A stretch of 64,000 nt of DNA from assembly GCF_000002425.4 (NCBI RefSeq), contig NC_037254.1:14481850-14545849 (forward strand), read 5' to 3'. The position numbers and the translations under genes are program-made. Each line of letters starts with the position of its first letter. Position 1 is the stretch's first letter. This document shows positions 1 through 12,657 of this stretch, one piece after another. The notes below the pieces were generated by a model that saw only the letters and a program-made list of their open reading frames with translations, ran no database searches and was not told the DNA's origin. This stretch comes from Physcomitrium patens (lineage: Eukaryota; Streptophyta; Bryopsida; Funariales; Funariaceae).

Positions 1-651
1 TAATACATTAGCTTTGTTGATATGAAAAACTAATGATAAATTATACTAAAACTTGTTCCAATCTTTAACTCATCAAAATTATTAAGAAATTTGGTAATTC
101 CTTAAAATAATTAAGAAAATTTAATATTCATTAATAATAAACCAACTCAATTTTGATAGCATAGTTTCTTTATATTTAATAACCATGTAAATATTTTTGA
201 AGCTGATATAATTTGTTTATTTTTTTCATGTATTTCAACTTATTTTCCAACAATAAGTATATATATTCACATTGCAACATGTTCAACTCATGACATCTTG
301 AACATATCATCTCTACTTTTATGTTATTTCTTAATCCTTCTTAAACATTACTAAAATCAATGGAACTAGGCAACTTTGAAGACTTCAAAAGATTTTATTT
401 AAAACTTAATCCATAAAAATTAAAATAATATTTTTATTTCATTCTTCTAAGAATATTATCATTTTTTGGATTCAAAATCAACTTTTTAAATATATTCCAA
501 TATGCTCACTAAATATAATTTTTTTCTATATATTCAACAACAATCTCTTTTTATATATGTTTAATCTTTAAGAATAAAGTACAAATTTTTTCTTCTTTGT
601 TTTTGTCAATTAAAAATTTATCCTTGATACTTTATTAATCGTCTTCTTATT

Positions 652-698
652 TATCTTTATTCATTTCTTTTTAATAGCTCTGATCAATTTGACGCCTA

Positions 699-755
<57 letters not shown>

Positions 756-805
756 TCTTTATTCATTGCTTTTTAATAGCTCTGATCAATTTGACGCCTA
801 GTTTG

Positions 806-868
<63 letters not shown>
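652..868. repeat. Duplicated 45-bp unit with two (TA)n tracts
   Basis: A unit of about 45 bases containing AGCTCTGATCAATTTGACGC occurs twice, at about 652-692 and 754-802. Each copy is followed directly by a long (TA)n tract (about 702-752 and 808-868). The unit and its microsatellite were therefore duplicated together, probably by slippage or unequal exchange. Confidence 0.85.
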
Positions 869-869
<1 letters not shown>

Positions 870-2178
870 CACCATCTAAATTGGCTATTACTTATCATTT
901 GGTCTTTTTCTTTTCCATTTCTATCAAGATTTACTTCTCTCTTCTTTGATATTTTTCCTCAAAATACCTTCTCATTGGTTTCAATTGTGTATTTGTCTTA
1001 TTAGATTCTTTGGTTTTGCAATAGTTATTATATAATTCATTCATTTGCTCAAAGCTTTAAGACCTATTTAATAATTCATTCTTTAAAAGAGTATTCACAT
1101 TTCTTTTTATTTTTACTTTCTAATAGTTCATTTCTAATTGTTATGATTTATATTTATCAACTTTATTGTACTTCTCATTGCATATTCAATATTTTTCTTT
1201 CTAAAATATCTACCTAAAATGCTTCAATTCATATTATATTTATTTTTCTTCATCAAATACTTTAGTCATTCTTTATCTTTGTTCTTAAGAGCCACATTTT
1301 CTTGCATGTCAAAGAAGATATGCAATGTTCATACTACATATTAAGTTACAAAAAATTTCTTTATACATTCATGCAAGTCCATATTCTTTGTTTTATATTT
1401 TTTATTACACATAATATAAAAATGTTTCTTTCTTCTACTACTTTAGAGATTTTATACCAAAAATAAGTTATATGGTACACAATTGATCTACTTGTTCCTC
1501 CCTTTTAATAATCACTGCTATAACCTACTATACTTTGGCTTGTAGAAACTTATTAGGCATAATGAAGCAATCAACACCTTACTACAATTACTTATATGTC
1601 ACACAAGCAACATTTTTAAGAGCCCTCTATAAACTCATATGTATTATAAATATCAATTATATATTTCTAAAAAATTAATTATACTATTAAAAATCATTTT
1701 TTTAATTATTATTATTAAATATAATAATATAGAGGTCTTTAAGTTGCTTCTAATTGATGAAAGATTTAAAATTAAAAGAATAAAAATAAAAAATTTAAGC
1801 ATTATAATTAAGTTAAATTTATTATTTATTATTATTAGTATTATTATAAATAACATAGAAAGAAATATAATAATATTTTAACCACACCTTTATTAGATAT
1901 AATTTTCAAAAGGTAAATTATTTTATATTGATCCTTCTACTTTATCAAATTAAAAAAAATCAATATAATATTTATCAATTAATATAAGATCAAAAAATAA
2001 TATTAATAAGCCTTATTTAAAATTTAATTTATTTATATATAAAAAAATCAAAAATAATCCAAATAAGTATGTACATAAATTTCTAATTCTAAATGATATT
2101 AATAATATTATAATTAAATCTTATTTTTACTAAGAACATGAACATACAAAAGTTAAAAATATATTTTATTTATAAGCT

Positions 2179-2185
<7 letters not shown>

Positions 2186-2223
<38 letters not shown>
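2186..2223. repeat. (TA)n microsatellite
   Basis: Near-perfect TA dinucleotide repeat of about 19 units in AT-rich noncoding DNA. Confidence 0.9.
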
Positions 2224-2226
<3 letters not shown>

Positions 2227-2949
2227 CTATTAATTATAATTATTTATATTTTAAAAAGATGCTTGTATTATTACTTTTGCTAATCTACCTTTTCTTATCT
2301 TTTTTATACTCCTATAAGATAAGTAGAATCTTTATTAAAAAAAATAAAATTCAAACACTATTTAATTATTTCTTTCTATCTTTTATTTATAATTTTTTTA
2401 AAAAAATACCTCTATATTATTAATGACACCCTTATATACTGTTGATATTAATATACTCTTTTCTTAGTAAATCTTAAAATGATATCTAAAGAAGAATAAT
2501 TGTAAATTACAATTGAAATCAGATCCCAAGACACAAAATCACAAAGCTATGGGAGATGCAAGATTATTTGTTCAATTAGAGAGTATGATTAGAAAATAGA
2601 TTTAAGAAAATTTCTATAAACATTGATTTTTATAAATTTTGGTGTGTATTCATATAACAAGAGCAAAGTCGAGATTGGATAATTTTATTTTATTTTCAAG
2701 AAATAAATTGAATTTTGTATTTTAGAAAATTTTGTGAATTTTGTAGCTGATTTGGAAGTAGAATACTATGGAATTGTGACTGCAATTGTTTTATATGTGA
2801 CATGAATTTCAATTCAATTGGAAAATTAAATTAAAATTTTATGGAATTTAAGTGTGTTAAGGTATCAAAACTTAGAGATTTGAGACCTAATAAAGATTAC
2901 TATGTTTTGCAATAATTTGTCACTTGATGATACCAAAAATTAGTTTTCT

Positions 2950-4073
2950 AGTAGTTGGTATAAATATCAATATCTTTGTAAATTTAGAAAGTAGATTGAT
3001 GGTTCAAGAAAAAGATATTGGAATTAAGAGCTTAAGATTAAGCTTGGAAAAGAGGTTGCTTGATTCCATATAAAATATTTGATTTTTTTTATTATTATTG
3101 ATAAGTACAATTCTTCTCAAATTTCTTGTACTTTCTATCAACTAGAAGTTTAAAATATTTGCAAAGGTTTAAGTAATATCAATTGCTATTAATAAAATTT
3201 TAGAGGTTTTGATCTTTAATTAGATTTACTTAAGATTAATTAGGATTTATTAAGAATTAGTTATAATTCGGTTATAGCTTTTTTAAGATTTAATTAGGAT
3301 TTAGATATGACTTCTTTAAATTTAGTTGAGATGTGATTAGGGTCTCTTTTTGAATTAGTTAGAGCTTGAATTGAATTTGATTAAGATTGATTAAATTTTA
3401 TTTATGACTTTTTATAGATTTTCTCAAGATTTCTTTAAAGTCTTTAAAACTTTAGATTTGACTATAATTTAATTACAGCTAAGATAAGGATTTTAAAAGT
3501 TTGATTAGGAATTTATTTGGAATTGATAGGTTAATTTTGGAATTTAATAAGAAATGTTTAAGATTGTTTAGGATTTACTTGAAGGTTCTTTGATGTTTAA
3601 CCAAGGCTAGAAGCGGCTTAAAGAATGTTAGTAGATGCAAATTCTATGAAATTAAAATACACTTAATTGTCTTAGAAATAAGTAAAGGAAGTATAAATAA
3701 CCTTAAAAATTATCTAAGGTTACTTAATAATAAGATCAGTAGTGGTTTAAAGAGTTTTAATAAAGCCCATATCCATGACATTGAAATACACTTAATTGTC
3801 TTAGAAATAAATAAAAGATATGTAAATAACCTTATCAAAATAAGGTTATCTAGGCATAAGATTGGTAGTAATATAGATGTGATTTAGACTTGATTAAAAT
3901 ATTAATTAATAAACTTAAAGATTTTAAGAAGGTCATGATTATTAATATAGATATTTTTAAATACTTCATGCAGTTCAATTGAATTATAAGAACTACTTTA
4001 AGATAAGTTGAAATCTTTATACAGCTAGATACCTAAAGGATTTCTAAGCTAAATTTCACATAACACAACAATG
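2950..4073 (-). repeat. Inverted copy (copy C) of the 1.5-kb repeat
   Basis: Read on the minus strand this segment begins GCATTGTTGTGTTATGTG (4073 inward), matching the starts of the direct copies at 16,486 (TGTTGTGTTACAT) and 19,993 (TGTCATATTACAT). It then runs into the same degenerate array of AATCCTAAT-like words, seen here as GATTAGGATTT on the plus strand, and an equivalent of the block containing TTGATCTTTCAAC. It is more diverged than the other two copies and its inner boundary is approximate. A solo LTR or another noncoding transposon end is possible; no coding sequence is visible. Confidence 0.55.
3612..3838. repeat. Tandem duplication, period about 129 bp
   Basis: A segment of about 100 bases is repeated at a distance of about 129 bases: both copies contain ACACTTAATTGTCTTAGAAA (near 3659 and 3788) and end in AAATAACCTT. 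It lies inside the inverted repeat copy and has diverged moderately between the two units. Confidence 0.75.
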
Positions 4074-4593
4074 CTAATCAAAATCTAAACTAACTAAAAT
4101 ACTAAATGATTTGAATGTATATATATATATAAATGTTCTAATTTAAAATAAACAATCCATTTTTTAATTTTTTTAAATTAAATTTCTTTTTATAAAATAA
4201 AAATAATTATAATTATAAAAAAAAATTAAAAAAATATTAATTAATTTGATGCAACCAATCTATTTGCATATTATACTATAAATATAAAATAGATATCTTT
4301 ATATAACTATAATAAAATATTTATAAATAAAATTTTATAATTATACAATATATTAAAAAAAAAAAAAAAAACTATATGATTTTTTGCAAGTATGAGTTTC
4401 ACCATCTTTTTCATATTACAATTTTTGTCTCTAATAATGTATTTAAATTATTCTAGAAGTTCATAGATTGGTAGATATTGAAGATTTGACCACTTTAATT
4501 TTTAAATTGATGTTACAATTATGAAGATTTTTGTAAGTTTTGATGTGTTTTACTTTTTATTTTAAGACTTTAGAAGTTTTTTATTTTAGCATT

Positions 4594-4633
<40 letters not shown>

Positions 4634-4813
4634 TCTTACCTTCTATTTCCATAATTCAGTTTCAGTAGTATTTTTTTTTTTGGAATCCTATACATATTTT
4701 AAGTAAAATAAATAATTAAATTTAGATTTATATTCTTCTTGTTCATTTTAATTGGAAGTAGTCCTATTAGAGCAAATGTAGTAAGAGTTTTAAAATATTA
4801 GAATTAAAAAATA

Positions 4814-5800
4814 ATGCGTACCTTTTGGGAGGGCTGCTTCTTTGAGGACTCCTCAGTGCACTTTGTTCAGAACCGAAATGCACGATGTTTCAACCGCTTG
4901 GTTCTCAAGGCTACATCCCCGTTGGTTGCGATGACTGATGTTAAAGTCGACGTCGAAGCATGTGTTTGTGACTACCAGTGCACAACTGTACAGTTCAATC
5001 GCTTCCTTAAATATCACGTAATTTTCAAGCGCTTAACCTCCAGGTTTTCGACGGATGCTGGACTCTTAACCAGAATCTGATCTGATCATCGACTTCAATC
5101 CATCACCAGATGCCATCATTCTGAACCCAAGCTTCCAACTAGGTGTACGTTCCTGTAAGTGCCACATTTTCAACATCAATATGCATTGGCTCAAATGCTT
5201 CACCAAGCTCTGTGCACTGTGAGTAGCTTCTCTTTATCGTCGAGACTTCGGCCTCCTGATTAGACTTCAAGCCGTCTAAATTTTTCCTTCTGAAATTAGC
5301 AGGTGGAAGCTGTATGTGTCTATTTTCAATGTCACTGCAAACCTTCAACTTGTTGCCAGCATCCTTGAGTATTATATTTGCAACTTCTACATTGTTCTCA
5401 ACCTTTTCTGCATCAAGTTTGGGTTTTCTCTGCATCTGCCACAACCAGAGACGTATGAAGCGATCGTCCACAGCATGCCCACCTAATTGACAATGCCCCA
5501 GATGTACAGGATTGTTGTATGCATCCTGAACCCCCATTATTATCCTACTCACCGCAGCAGAACAATTATGCAACACTTCTCGATCAATATCCAGTTCTCA
5601 ACCCCGAAGCAACTGCTTTCCTGTTGGACTTCTCATTTTGATGAAAAATACTCCAACATTAAAAAAGCTGGTTTTCCCATCTGCATCCTGCTGCATCATG
5701 GTAGATCATGCATTTGTTTGTGCTTGGCTACACATGTCGAGGAGCAGAGGAGGTAACCGCACTACATTATATGTAAGAAGTTGCAACTGAAGACGCCCCC
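4814..5800 (-). pseudogene. GC-richer island, possible degraded gene fragment
   Basis: This kilobase is clearly richer in G+C than its surroundings and carries the only sizeable non-repetitive open frames of the first 10 kb. On the minus strand, 5576-5139 is open for 145 codons with balanced composition. Further along the same strand, about 5016-4880 reads IFKEAIELYSCAL followed by ISHRNQRGCSL, which resembles a tetratricopeptide repeat helix pair. The two frames cannot be joined convincingly through splice sites I trust, and I do not recognise the long frame. It could be a TPR gene remnant, a gene fragment carried by a transposon, or chance. Identity is unassigned. Confidence 0.25.
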
Positions 5801-6639
5801 GGCAATCTAAGACATGATAGAGGTCATGGCCCATCAGTTTTCCAACCGAAAATTGGAAATGCTTGATTCAGAATCAATTTCAAAGGGCTTGCATCACCTC
5901 CAGTACGACACCTCTTTCTAACAGCACCTCAACCATACTAGCCCAATTCCACAAATTCCTGAGTTCAAAATTACCACCGAGAAACGACAACCACCATGCC
6001 CAGTTTTTCTACATTTCTTCATCAATCTCAATTTCTCAAACTTAAAGCATTAAGAAAGATTACCTCAAAAACTTTTTCCATTCTGTTTATCATCAAATGC
6101 CGTCAAACTTCAGAGCTTTGCAATGCCAAGTTGCTTCGTTCTTCCAAAAATTTGAAACTTTATCATTTAAAGTACAACTACAAAGAACCCTGTATAACCT
6201 CTCTGACATTTTTAGTCTTCTTAGTAATAGTCGTCAATTGGATATCGATTCAAAATCCAAGTTCAAATACTAGGGCTGAATTATTTCTATAATTTTAGCA
6301 TAATTTTATCCTTAATATTCTAGACAAAGGTTAACTCTATAACTTCACTTGATTTTAGATTAATTAAACCATAACTATTATTTTGAAATGATGACTAATT
6401 ATTTTAATTCTTCTAATATATTAAAATTATAAATATTTATCAATATAATTCAATATTTTTATGGAACTAATTGTAGTATTCACAAAAAGCTTAGCAATTG
6501 AGGTAAATGTTTTAGATGGATCATCTTATTTTTCCAATAATAAAATTAACTTGCACTACTTATAAATAATAATTCATTAATAATCATGTATTCATAATAA
6601 TTAAAAACTAATATATGAATTATGTGACAAGAATCACTA

Positions 6640-6640
<1 letters not shown>

Positions 6641-6701
<61 letters not shown>

Positions 6702-6710
6702 ATAGGTATG

Positions 6711-6750
<40 letters not shown>
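6641..6750. repeat. Compound (TA)n-(TG)n-(TATG)n-(TA)n microsatellite
   Basis: TA repeats pass into about 12 TG units, then TATG-type units, then TA again, giving a compound microsatellite of about 110 bases. The Cys-Val and Tyr-Ile frame through it is an artefact. Confidence 0.9.
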
Positions 6751-7588
6751 CTTGCAAGATGGATGTATTTTGAGAGTTGGTTTAATTGTTAGATATAACA
6801 TAAAAAAAATATCATATTATTATAATTCTTATTATATATTCAGTATCTTTTAGAAGTCTATTTAAAATTAGAAGATAGATCATTTTCTATAAAAAATAAT
6901 AATTTTATTTTTTCTAATTATACTAAAAATACTTTTCAATTACTTTATAGTTATAGAAAGTTAAAATCTTAATCAATATAATACTTATTATAAGAGTAAT
7001 AGTTTTAAAATTAATAAATTATATATACTTAAGTTTAAATTTAATATTTTTATGAATAGATTTATTTTGAAATTTTATTTTTATAAATAAATTTATACTA
7101 AAAGATAAAATAATATTTTTATGAATTAAAAATTTAGAAACTTTTCTAAATTCTTAAGCATATATATATTCAGTAGTATTTTTAAAAAATTTAACTAAAA
7201 AAAGATCATATAAGGTATGAAATAGGATAAAATTAGATATATATATATATAACCTATTAGTTATTATTTATTAGATGAATTTGTATAATATATATAATAC
7301 CACTAATTATATTGGTTTTCTTAGATAAATAGCTAGAAAAATAAATACTACATAAAATTTTTAAAATAAACAAAAAAAAATAATAATAATTTCAAAATAT
7401 GGTTCTTATATTGTATCAAAAACACTATCATATAACTTCAATCCAAAACAGATTTACAATGTAGAAAGAACCAACTTATATTTATAGATATTATTTAAGT
7501 TAAAAAACTAATAAACTAGAGAATTCTAAGTTAAATAACATTTTTTAAATAATTATTAATCTTCTGTTATTTCTTGTAAATTTTATTT

Positions 7589-7592
<4 letters not shown>

Positions 7593-7630
<38 letters not shown>
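7593..7630. repeat. (TA)n microsatellite
   Basis: Uninterrupted TA repeat of about 19 units. Shorter TA tracts also occur near 10,466-10,494 and 15,942-15,976. Confidence 0.9.
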
Positions 7631-7636
<6 letters not shown>

Positions 7637-9751
7637 ATAGTTTTATTATCAAGCTTGATATTTTGCAATATAAGAGGGATGTAAAAACCAGATATTTTTT
7701 TATTCCATAAAAAAAATTATAAATTATTATTATAGATCAATTATTGATCTTAAATTTTATGTTAATGTAAAGATATTTTTTAAAAAAAATAAAAATTATT
7801 CTAAATAATCAAAAAATAAATATTATATCAAAATAGTATTAGAGAAATATTAAATTTTAAATAAATATATTTTGAGATTTTAAAAAAATAAAATATTAAA
7901 TTTTGTGTCATAAAATTAATTTTGTCATATGTATTATATTTAATTATTTTATATGATATGTTACAATATAATATTTTTATCTTAAATTAGATAAACTTGA
8001 TACCAAATGCTTAAGATTTATTAAATCTTAAGTTAAAATATAAATTAAAGATCACATGGAGATTTATTTCTAACATGAAATTTCAAATGTGATCAATCTT
8101 TAAAGAAGAATATTTTCTAAAAATTATTTTATTCTATCTAAATAACATTTAGAATCAATTTTTTATTACCTTAGTGCTAATCTTTAAAACAATAAAGATG
8201 ATTTTGCTACTAAAATATTTTTTCTTAATAAAATAATGTTGATCATTTTTTGGCAATAACATTAATATGTTTTTAAGTAGGAAATATTCTTGTTATATAA
8301 GATTTTCTATAGTTAAAGCTTATAGCAAAATAATCTACTTTGTAGATTTTAAATATAAAATTAATTGTTTTATTTGTTGTTTGTTTTTCATTATTTTATT
8401 TGGCACACGTTAAATGTTCACAATCCAAAAATTTATTTTAAATATTTATGTAGTCCTAATATATACTTAATCTTACATTTGATATTTGATATAATTTCCA
8501 AAAATACACAAAATTAATCATGTATAAGTTTTTATAAAATAATATTATATTTAAAGGATTATACAAATTATTCTTATTGATTATATGTTGATATTATATT
8601 TAATAAGAATATTATTATGAATAAATATAAATAGAAAGAATTAATATAGAATAATGACAGTCTACTAAAATTCTTAGCCAAACTTAGTAACAATATGTGC
8701 AATAATTCATCTTCCTCTATCCAACAAAGAATTTGTAATTTTTGTAAGCAATAAAAGTATGAAAAGTATAATTATTAAATATAAATATTTTTATTTTTTA
8801 TTTCCAAATATTTAAAATTGACAATTTTAATGTGTAACAAAGTTAAATACAATCTAATCTTTTAATCTAAAAATGAATATTTTGTAAAAGACAATAGAAG
8901 GATGATTTAGTATATATAATTCAATGTTATTTTGTAGCAACTTGTAAATGTTTAGTTTAATTTTTAATATATTATAATAATATCTAATTAACTTTTGGAT
9001 AAACCAACCTCTATCTTCAATTAAATTATTATCTTTATGAATTTTATAATTCAATATAAATGCTTCTTTCTTTAATTTTGTTCTTCCTCTTAAAAAATTG
9101 TTTTATCTTAATCAAAACCTCATCTATTTAGTAAATTATTTATATAACTTTAAAACACTTAGGATTCAAACTTCAACTCAATGAATATAAACAATAAGAA
9201 TTTATTGTGAACTCAAAGGTAAAATTTGTTTGTATTAAATTATGTATTACAAATTTCATTCAATCTATAATTTTAAAAAGATGTAGTTTCTATCTTTGCT
9301 CTTCATTAATCTACGTAATCTCAGCAAAAGCATATGAAACCTATTAGTAATCTCGTAGAAAAAGTATAGAATTTTTTTATTGAAGCCTGTAGCACAGAGA
9401 CAAAAATATACAACTTCTTTACAAAAACTCTCTTAGATTATGGCACCTTAGGAGCTTCCTTTTACATATTTTCTGATGCATCTATCTACTAAGTTTCTCA
9501 CTCCTTCTTCTATCAATTTTACATATTTTTTGATGTTCTCTTAATGTTTAGGTCTTTTTTTAAGATCTAATTAGTTATTGATATGTACTTTATATAGACT
9601 CCAAATCTAACTTAATTAATTAAGTTGAATCATTCGATTGACACAACTTGACCGAGTATAAACTTTTGAGACTTATTTTATAGAAATGAATCTTCTTATT
9701 AACAATTGTACTTGTCTTAGAGCTAAATTTTATTTAAAAAATCAAAAAAAT

Positions 9752-9787
<36 letters not shown>

Positions 9788-11379
9788 ATTAGAATCTATT
9801 TTAGATTTCTTTTGATTACTTTTCAAAGACTGATGTCTTTTTTTTCAACTTCTATTGTAATATATTTTTCAGATGAGTTACTATGAAAAAAAGGTTTTCT
9901 ATAATGACCATAACTCTACCACACAGTCAAATATATGCTCTGTTTAGATTCATCACTAAAAATATGTAGAAAAATTGTTTTTCTATTTGTAATTATTTTG
10001 TTTTTGTTTCCCTGTTTGAAAATAATCTCAAATTTGTTCCTCTATTTGTAAATTCTTCTTAAATAATATAGTTATATAAATGTGTATATGTATAAATATA
10101 TATACATACATAGTACCATAATATGTAAAAAATTAGTATAAAAAATAATCAAAATATACAAACTTATGATTTATTTAATACAAAAATAACTTGTACCAGA
10201 TTTTATCAAAATTATTTTACAAAATTATTTTATATAATTGATAATTTTAATAAATTATATCATTGAAATAATCTCAATTTAAAAATAACCAAATAAGAAT
10301 AAATTCAAGTATAAAAATTAGTATCTGTATTTTATTTTAAATTTTACTAAATACACAACACTAATTTTAATTCTTATATCTTAAAAGATGTTTTGTAAGT
10401 TTGTTTATAATTATTAACCTTCAAATTTAAACATCTTCTTCAATTTTATATATAATTATGTTTTATAAATTATATATATATATATATATATATCAATAAG
10501 TATTCAATTTAAATATATATATATATTAATAATATTAATACTTAATAATTAATAAGTTTAAATGATGTAATGCATTAGTAATTATTTTCATTATTATAAG
10601 TTGGTAATTCAATAATCTTCATAAGAATAAATTTACAATGAAATACTAAGAATTAATTTTAAATTATTATAAAATAAAATAAAAAAAAACAAATAAATTT
10701 ATTAAATACATTATGAATGTAGAAAATATCTCTTTCAAAATAATAGCTGTAATTGTCGAAATACTCTCTTTATGCCTATCTTTAAAAAGATTTTGACTAG
10801 TTAAGAATTATAATGTTAACTAAAATAATGTATCAGAGTACAAGAAAGGACCTTAAGGTGGACAAGAGTGAATTAAAATCAAGGATTGGAGATACAATTG
10901 ATGCTTCTAAATAAATACAAGAAAAGAATGGTTCAAAAGATACTCTTCCTAATACATGGCAAATTGGAGATCCTAAAAAAAATCCCAAATCCCAAAATAT
11001 TTGGTGAATAGACATGTGGTTAGAGAGGACAAGGCTTGTAAGATACAAAAAACCACTTCATCGCACCATCGTTTCAAGGCAAGTTTGATTTTTTCTAACC
11101 ACCTGAATATGACCCAAATTGCTCTCTTTGACTTCTCTTAAGATCAACCCACTTGTGTTTCATTCCCATAATATCTGACTCACTATAATGCACAAGTCAG
11201 AATTATTCTTTAGAATCTCAATTGTGTGCGGAAGGTCCATTTTGACTTGTAACCGACTGAGAGAAGCAATACTGCGGAGCAATTATTCCCTGCAAAAAAG
11301 TATCAGGATTCAAAATCAGAAACCATCATAAAAATTCCAATTCCTCGGAGTAATGCCTTGAATTCAACCTTGTCTTACT

Positions 11380-11935
11380 TGCCGTTTTTTCTTTCTTCAA
11401 AAGAACCACAGCCAACTTAACGATACTATCGCCGAAAGTGCGAGAAGCCCAGCCAGAAGCTCGCACTCTCATGAGGCGCAAATTTCAAGTGGGCTCCAGG
11501 AAATCTGCGAGACTGTTGACAAAAAACTTTACCAGCTGTTCAGTAGCCTGATCAATGAGCTGTTCCACTAGCCTGCTTCCTGCACAAGTGGATAGCAGAT
11601 ATCTAGTTGGGTTCTGCAGAAATTTGTAACTCCTCTGAAACGGGAATGGTCGCTGATTTTGGTCATCACGGTCATCGCAGTTACTCGCTTGCATGGCGCG
11701 GTGTTATTCAGGAGATCATCGACGCCGCATCCTGGGTCTAAGTCCATCCTGTTCAACACGCGGTACCCTGCAGAACTCTGCATTGCATATGTGTCAAAGC
11801 CAGATTTTCTCCGGCGTAGACATAAGTTTCAATGCTAGATTGGAATCTCTAGAAAATCCGGTTGCTTTTCAGAAAGCTGTGACAACCTCGGATTCTACTG
11901 GTCACCTTTGACCAACATGATATGATGTCGCGCTC
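11380..11935 (+). pseudogene. Gene-like frame with in-frame stops
   Basis: Within a GC-richer island one plus-strand frame reads like protein: it contains GLQEICETVDKKLYQLFSS at about 11,492-11,550, then after two stop codons (at about 11,569 and 11,590) continues with a hydrophobic stretch WSLILVITVIAV that could be a membrane segment, ending at about 11,840. No intron I trust removes both stops. It may be a degraded gene, an exon chain I cannot resolve, or a transposon-captured fragment. No family recognised. Confidence 0.2.
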
Positions 11936-12190
11936 CGTGATTGTTCTTGACAGCAGGAGCACGTGATTGTTCTTAGTAACAGTTATCTTTTTCGTCGAAT
12001 ACCTGGTGGGTCACCACGAGGAATGGTGGGTAACTGGTTTCCTTCCCTGTTTGTAGTGTCCCACGTGAGGAGCAACCCTCGAGGAGCTTTACGTGTTGAA
12101 TCTCTACGGAGACAATACTGATATCTTTGACTGTTGACTGTGACGCCATTGTATAAGAGGTTGCATTCCAAACATATGCCTTATTTATTC

Positions 12191-12236
12191 CATGCAGTGG
12201 TTATTTGAGACCATGCAGTGGTTATTTGAGACCATG
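12191..12236 (+). repeat. 21-bp tandem repeat
   Basis: The unit CATGCAGTGGTTATTTGAGAC occurs twice in perfect tandem, with the start of a third copy (CATGCA). It lies about 420 bases upstream of the proline-rich protein start. The unit is a multiple of three, but the frame through it is not recognisable as a gene. Confidence 0.9.
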
Positions 12237-12657
12237 CAACAGACATATGCCCCATTCATTCCAGACGGTGATTATTCAAGGCCATGCAACAAAGAGTGTC
12301 TCCGCTTAGTCGACTGCACATTCGAATCCCACCTGCACTTATTCCTCTACGAAAGTCGAGAAGCTATCGCATATTTACTGCAGTGCGTTGAAGACGAAGC
12401 TATTTGAGTCGCAATCCATAGCAATTCGTGATTCGAAAGAGACCCTGCTGCAGAGCATCTGACTTGAGGGAACTGTTTTTCCGAAAGGCCTCTTTCAAAG
12501 CATTCTAACGTTTCCACTTCCATAGAATACGGCAGCTCGGAAGTATTGAGGTCGGAAGGATGCAGCAATAACACGGCATCTCCGAGAACTGAAGATTGCG
12601 CTTACAAAACCAGCTCACTTTCAAGCAACTTGGTTCTTGCCTGCGAGGATATTTACA

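Larger units (their letters stand above)
1..4800. other. AT-rich gene-poor DNA
   Basis: No frame here reads like a conserved protein. The longest open frames are translations of (TA)n tracts (Tyr-Ile repeats) or of Ile/Leu/Lys-rich AT sequence, with no domain I recognise. The stretch holds (TA)n microsatellites, a poly-A run of about 32 bases at 4598-4629, and an inverted copy of a repeat family that also occurs at 16.5 and 20.0 kb. The composition fits decayed transposon sequence. Confidence 0.7.
5801..10830. other. AT-rich gene-poor DNA
   Basis: Low-complexity AT-rich sequence with several (TA)n tracts and a poly-T run of about 32 bases near 9753-9784. No open frame shows a recognisable domain or a plausible splice structure. 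I see no RNA gene. Confidence 0.7.

Noticed and set aside
240-480. Minus-strand peptide debris FKEGLRNNIKVEM resembling a retrotransposon gag
   Set aside because: Needs several stops and frame changes to read; similarity too short in such AT-rich sequence to support a call.
689-949. Open frame of Tyr-Ile repeats (also at 52.2-52.4 kb on both strands)
   Set aside because: Pure translation of (TA)n microsatellites; not a gene.
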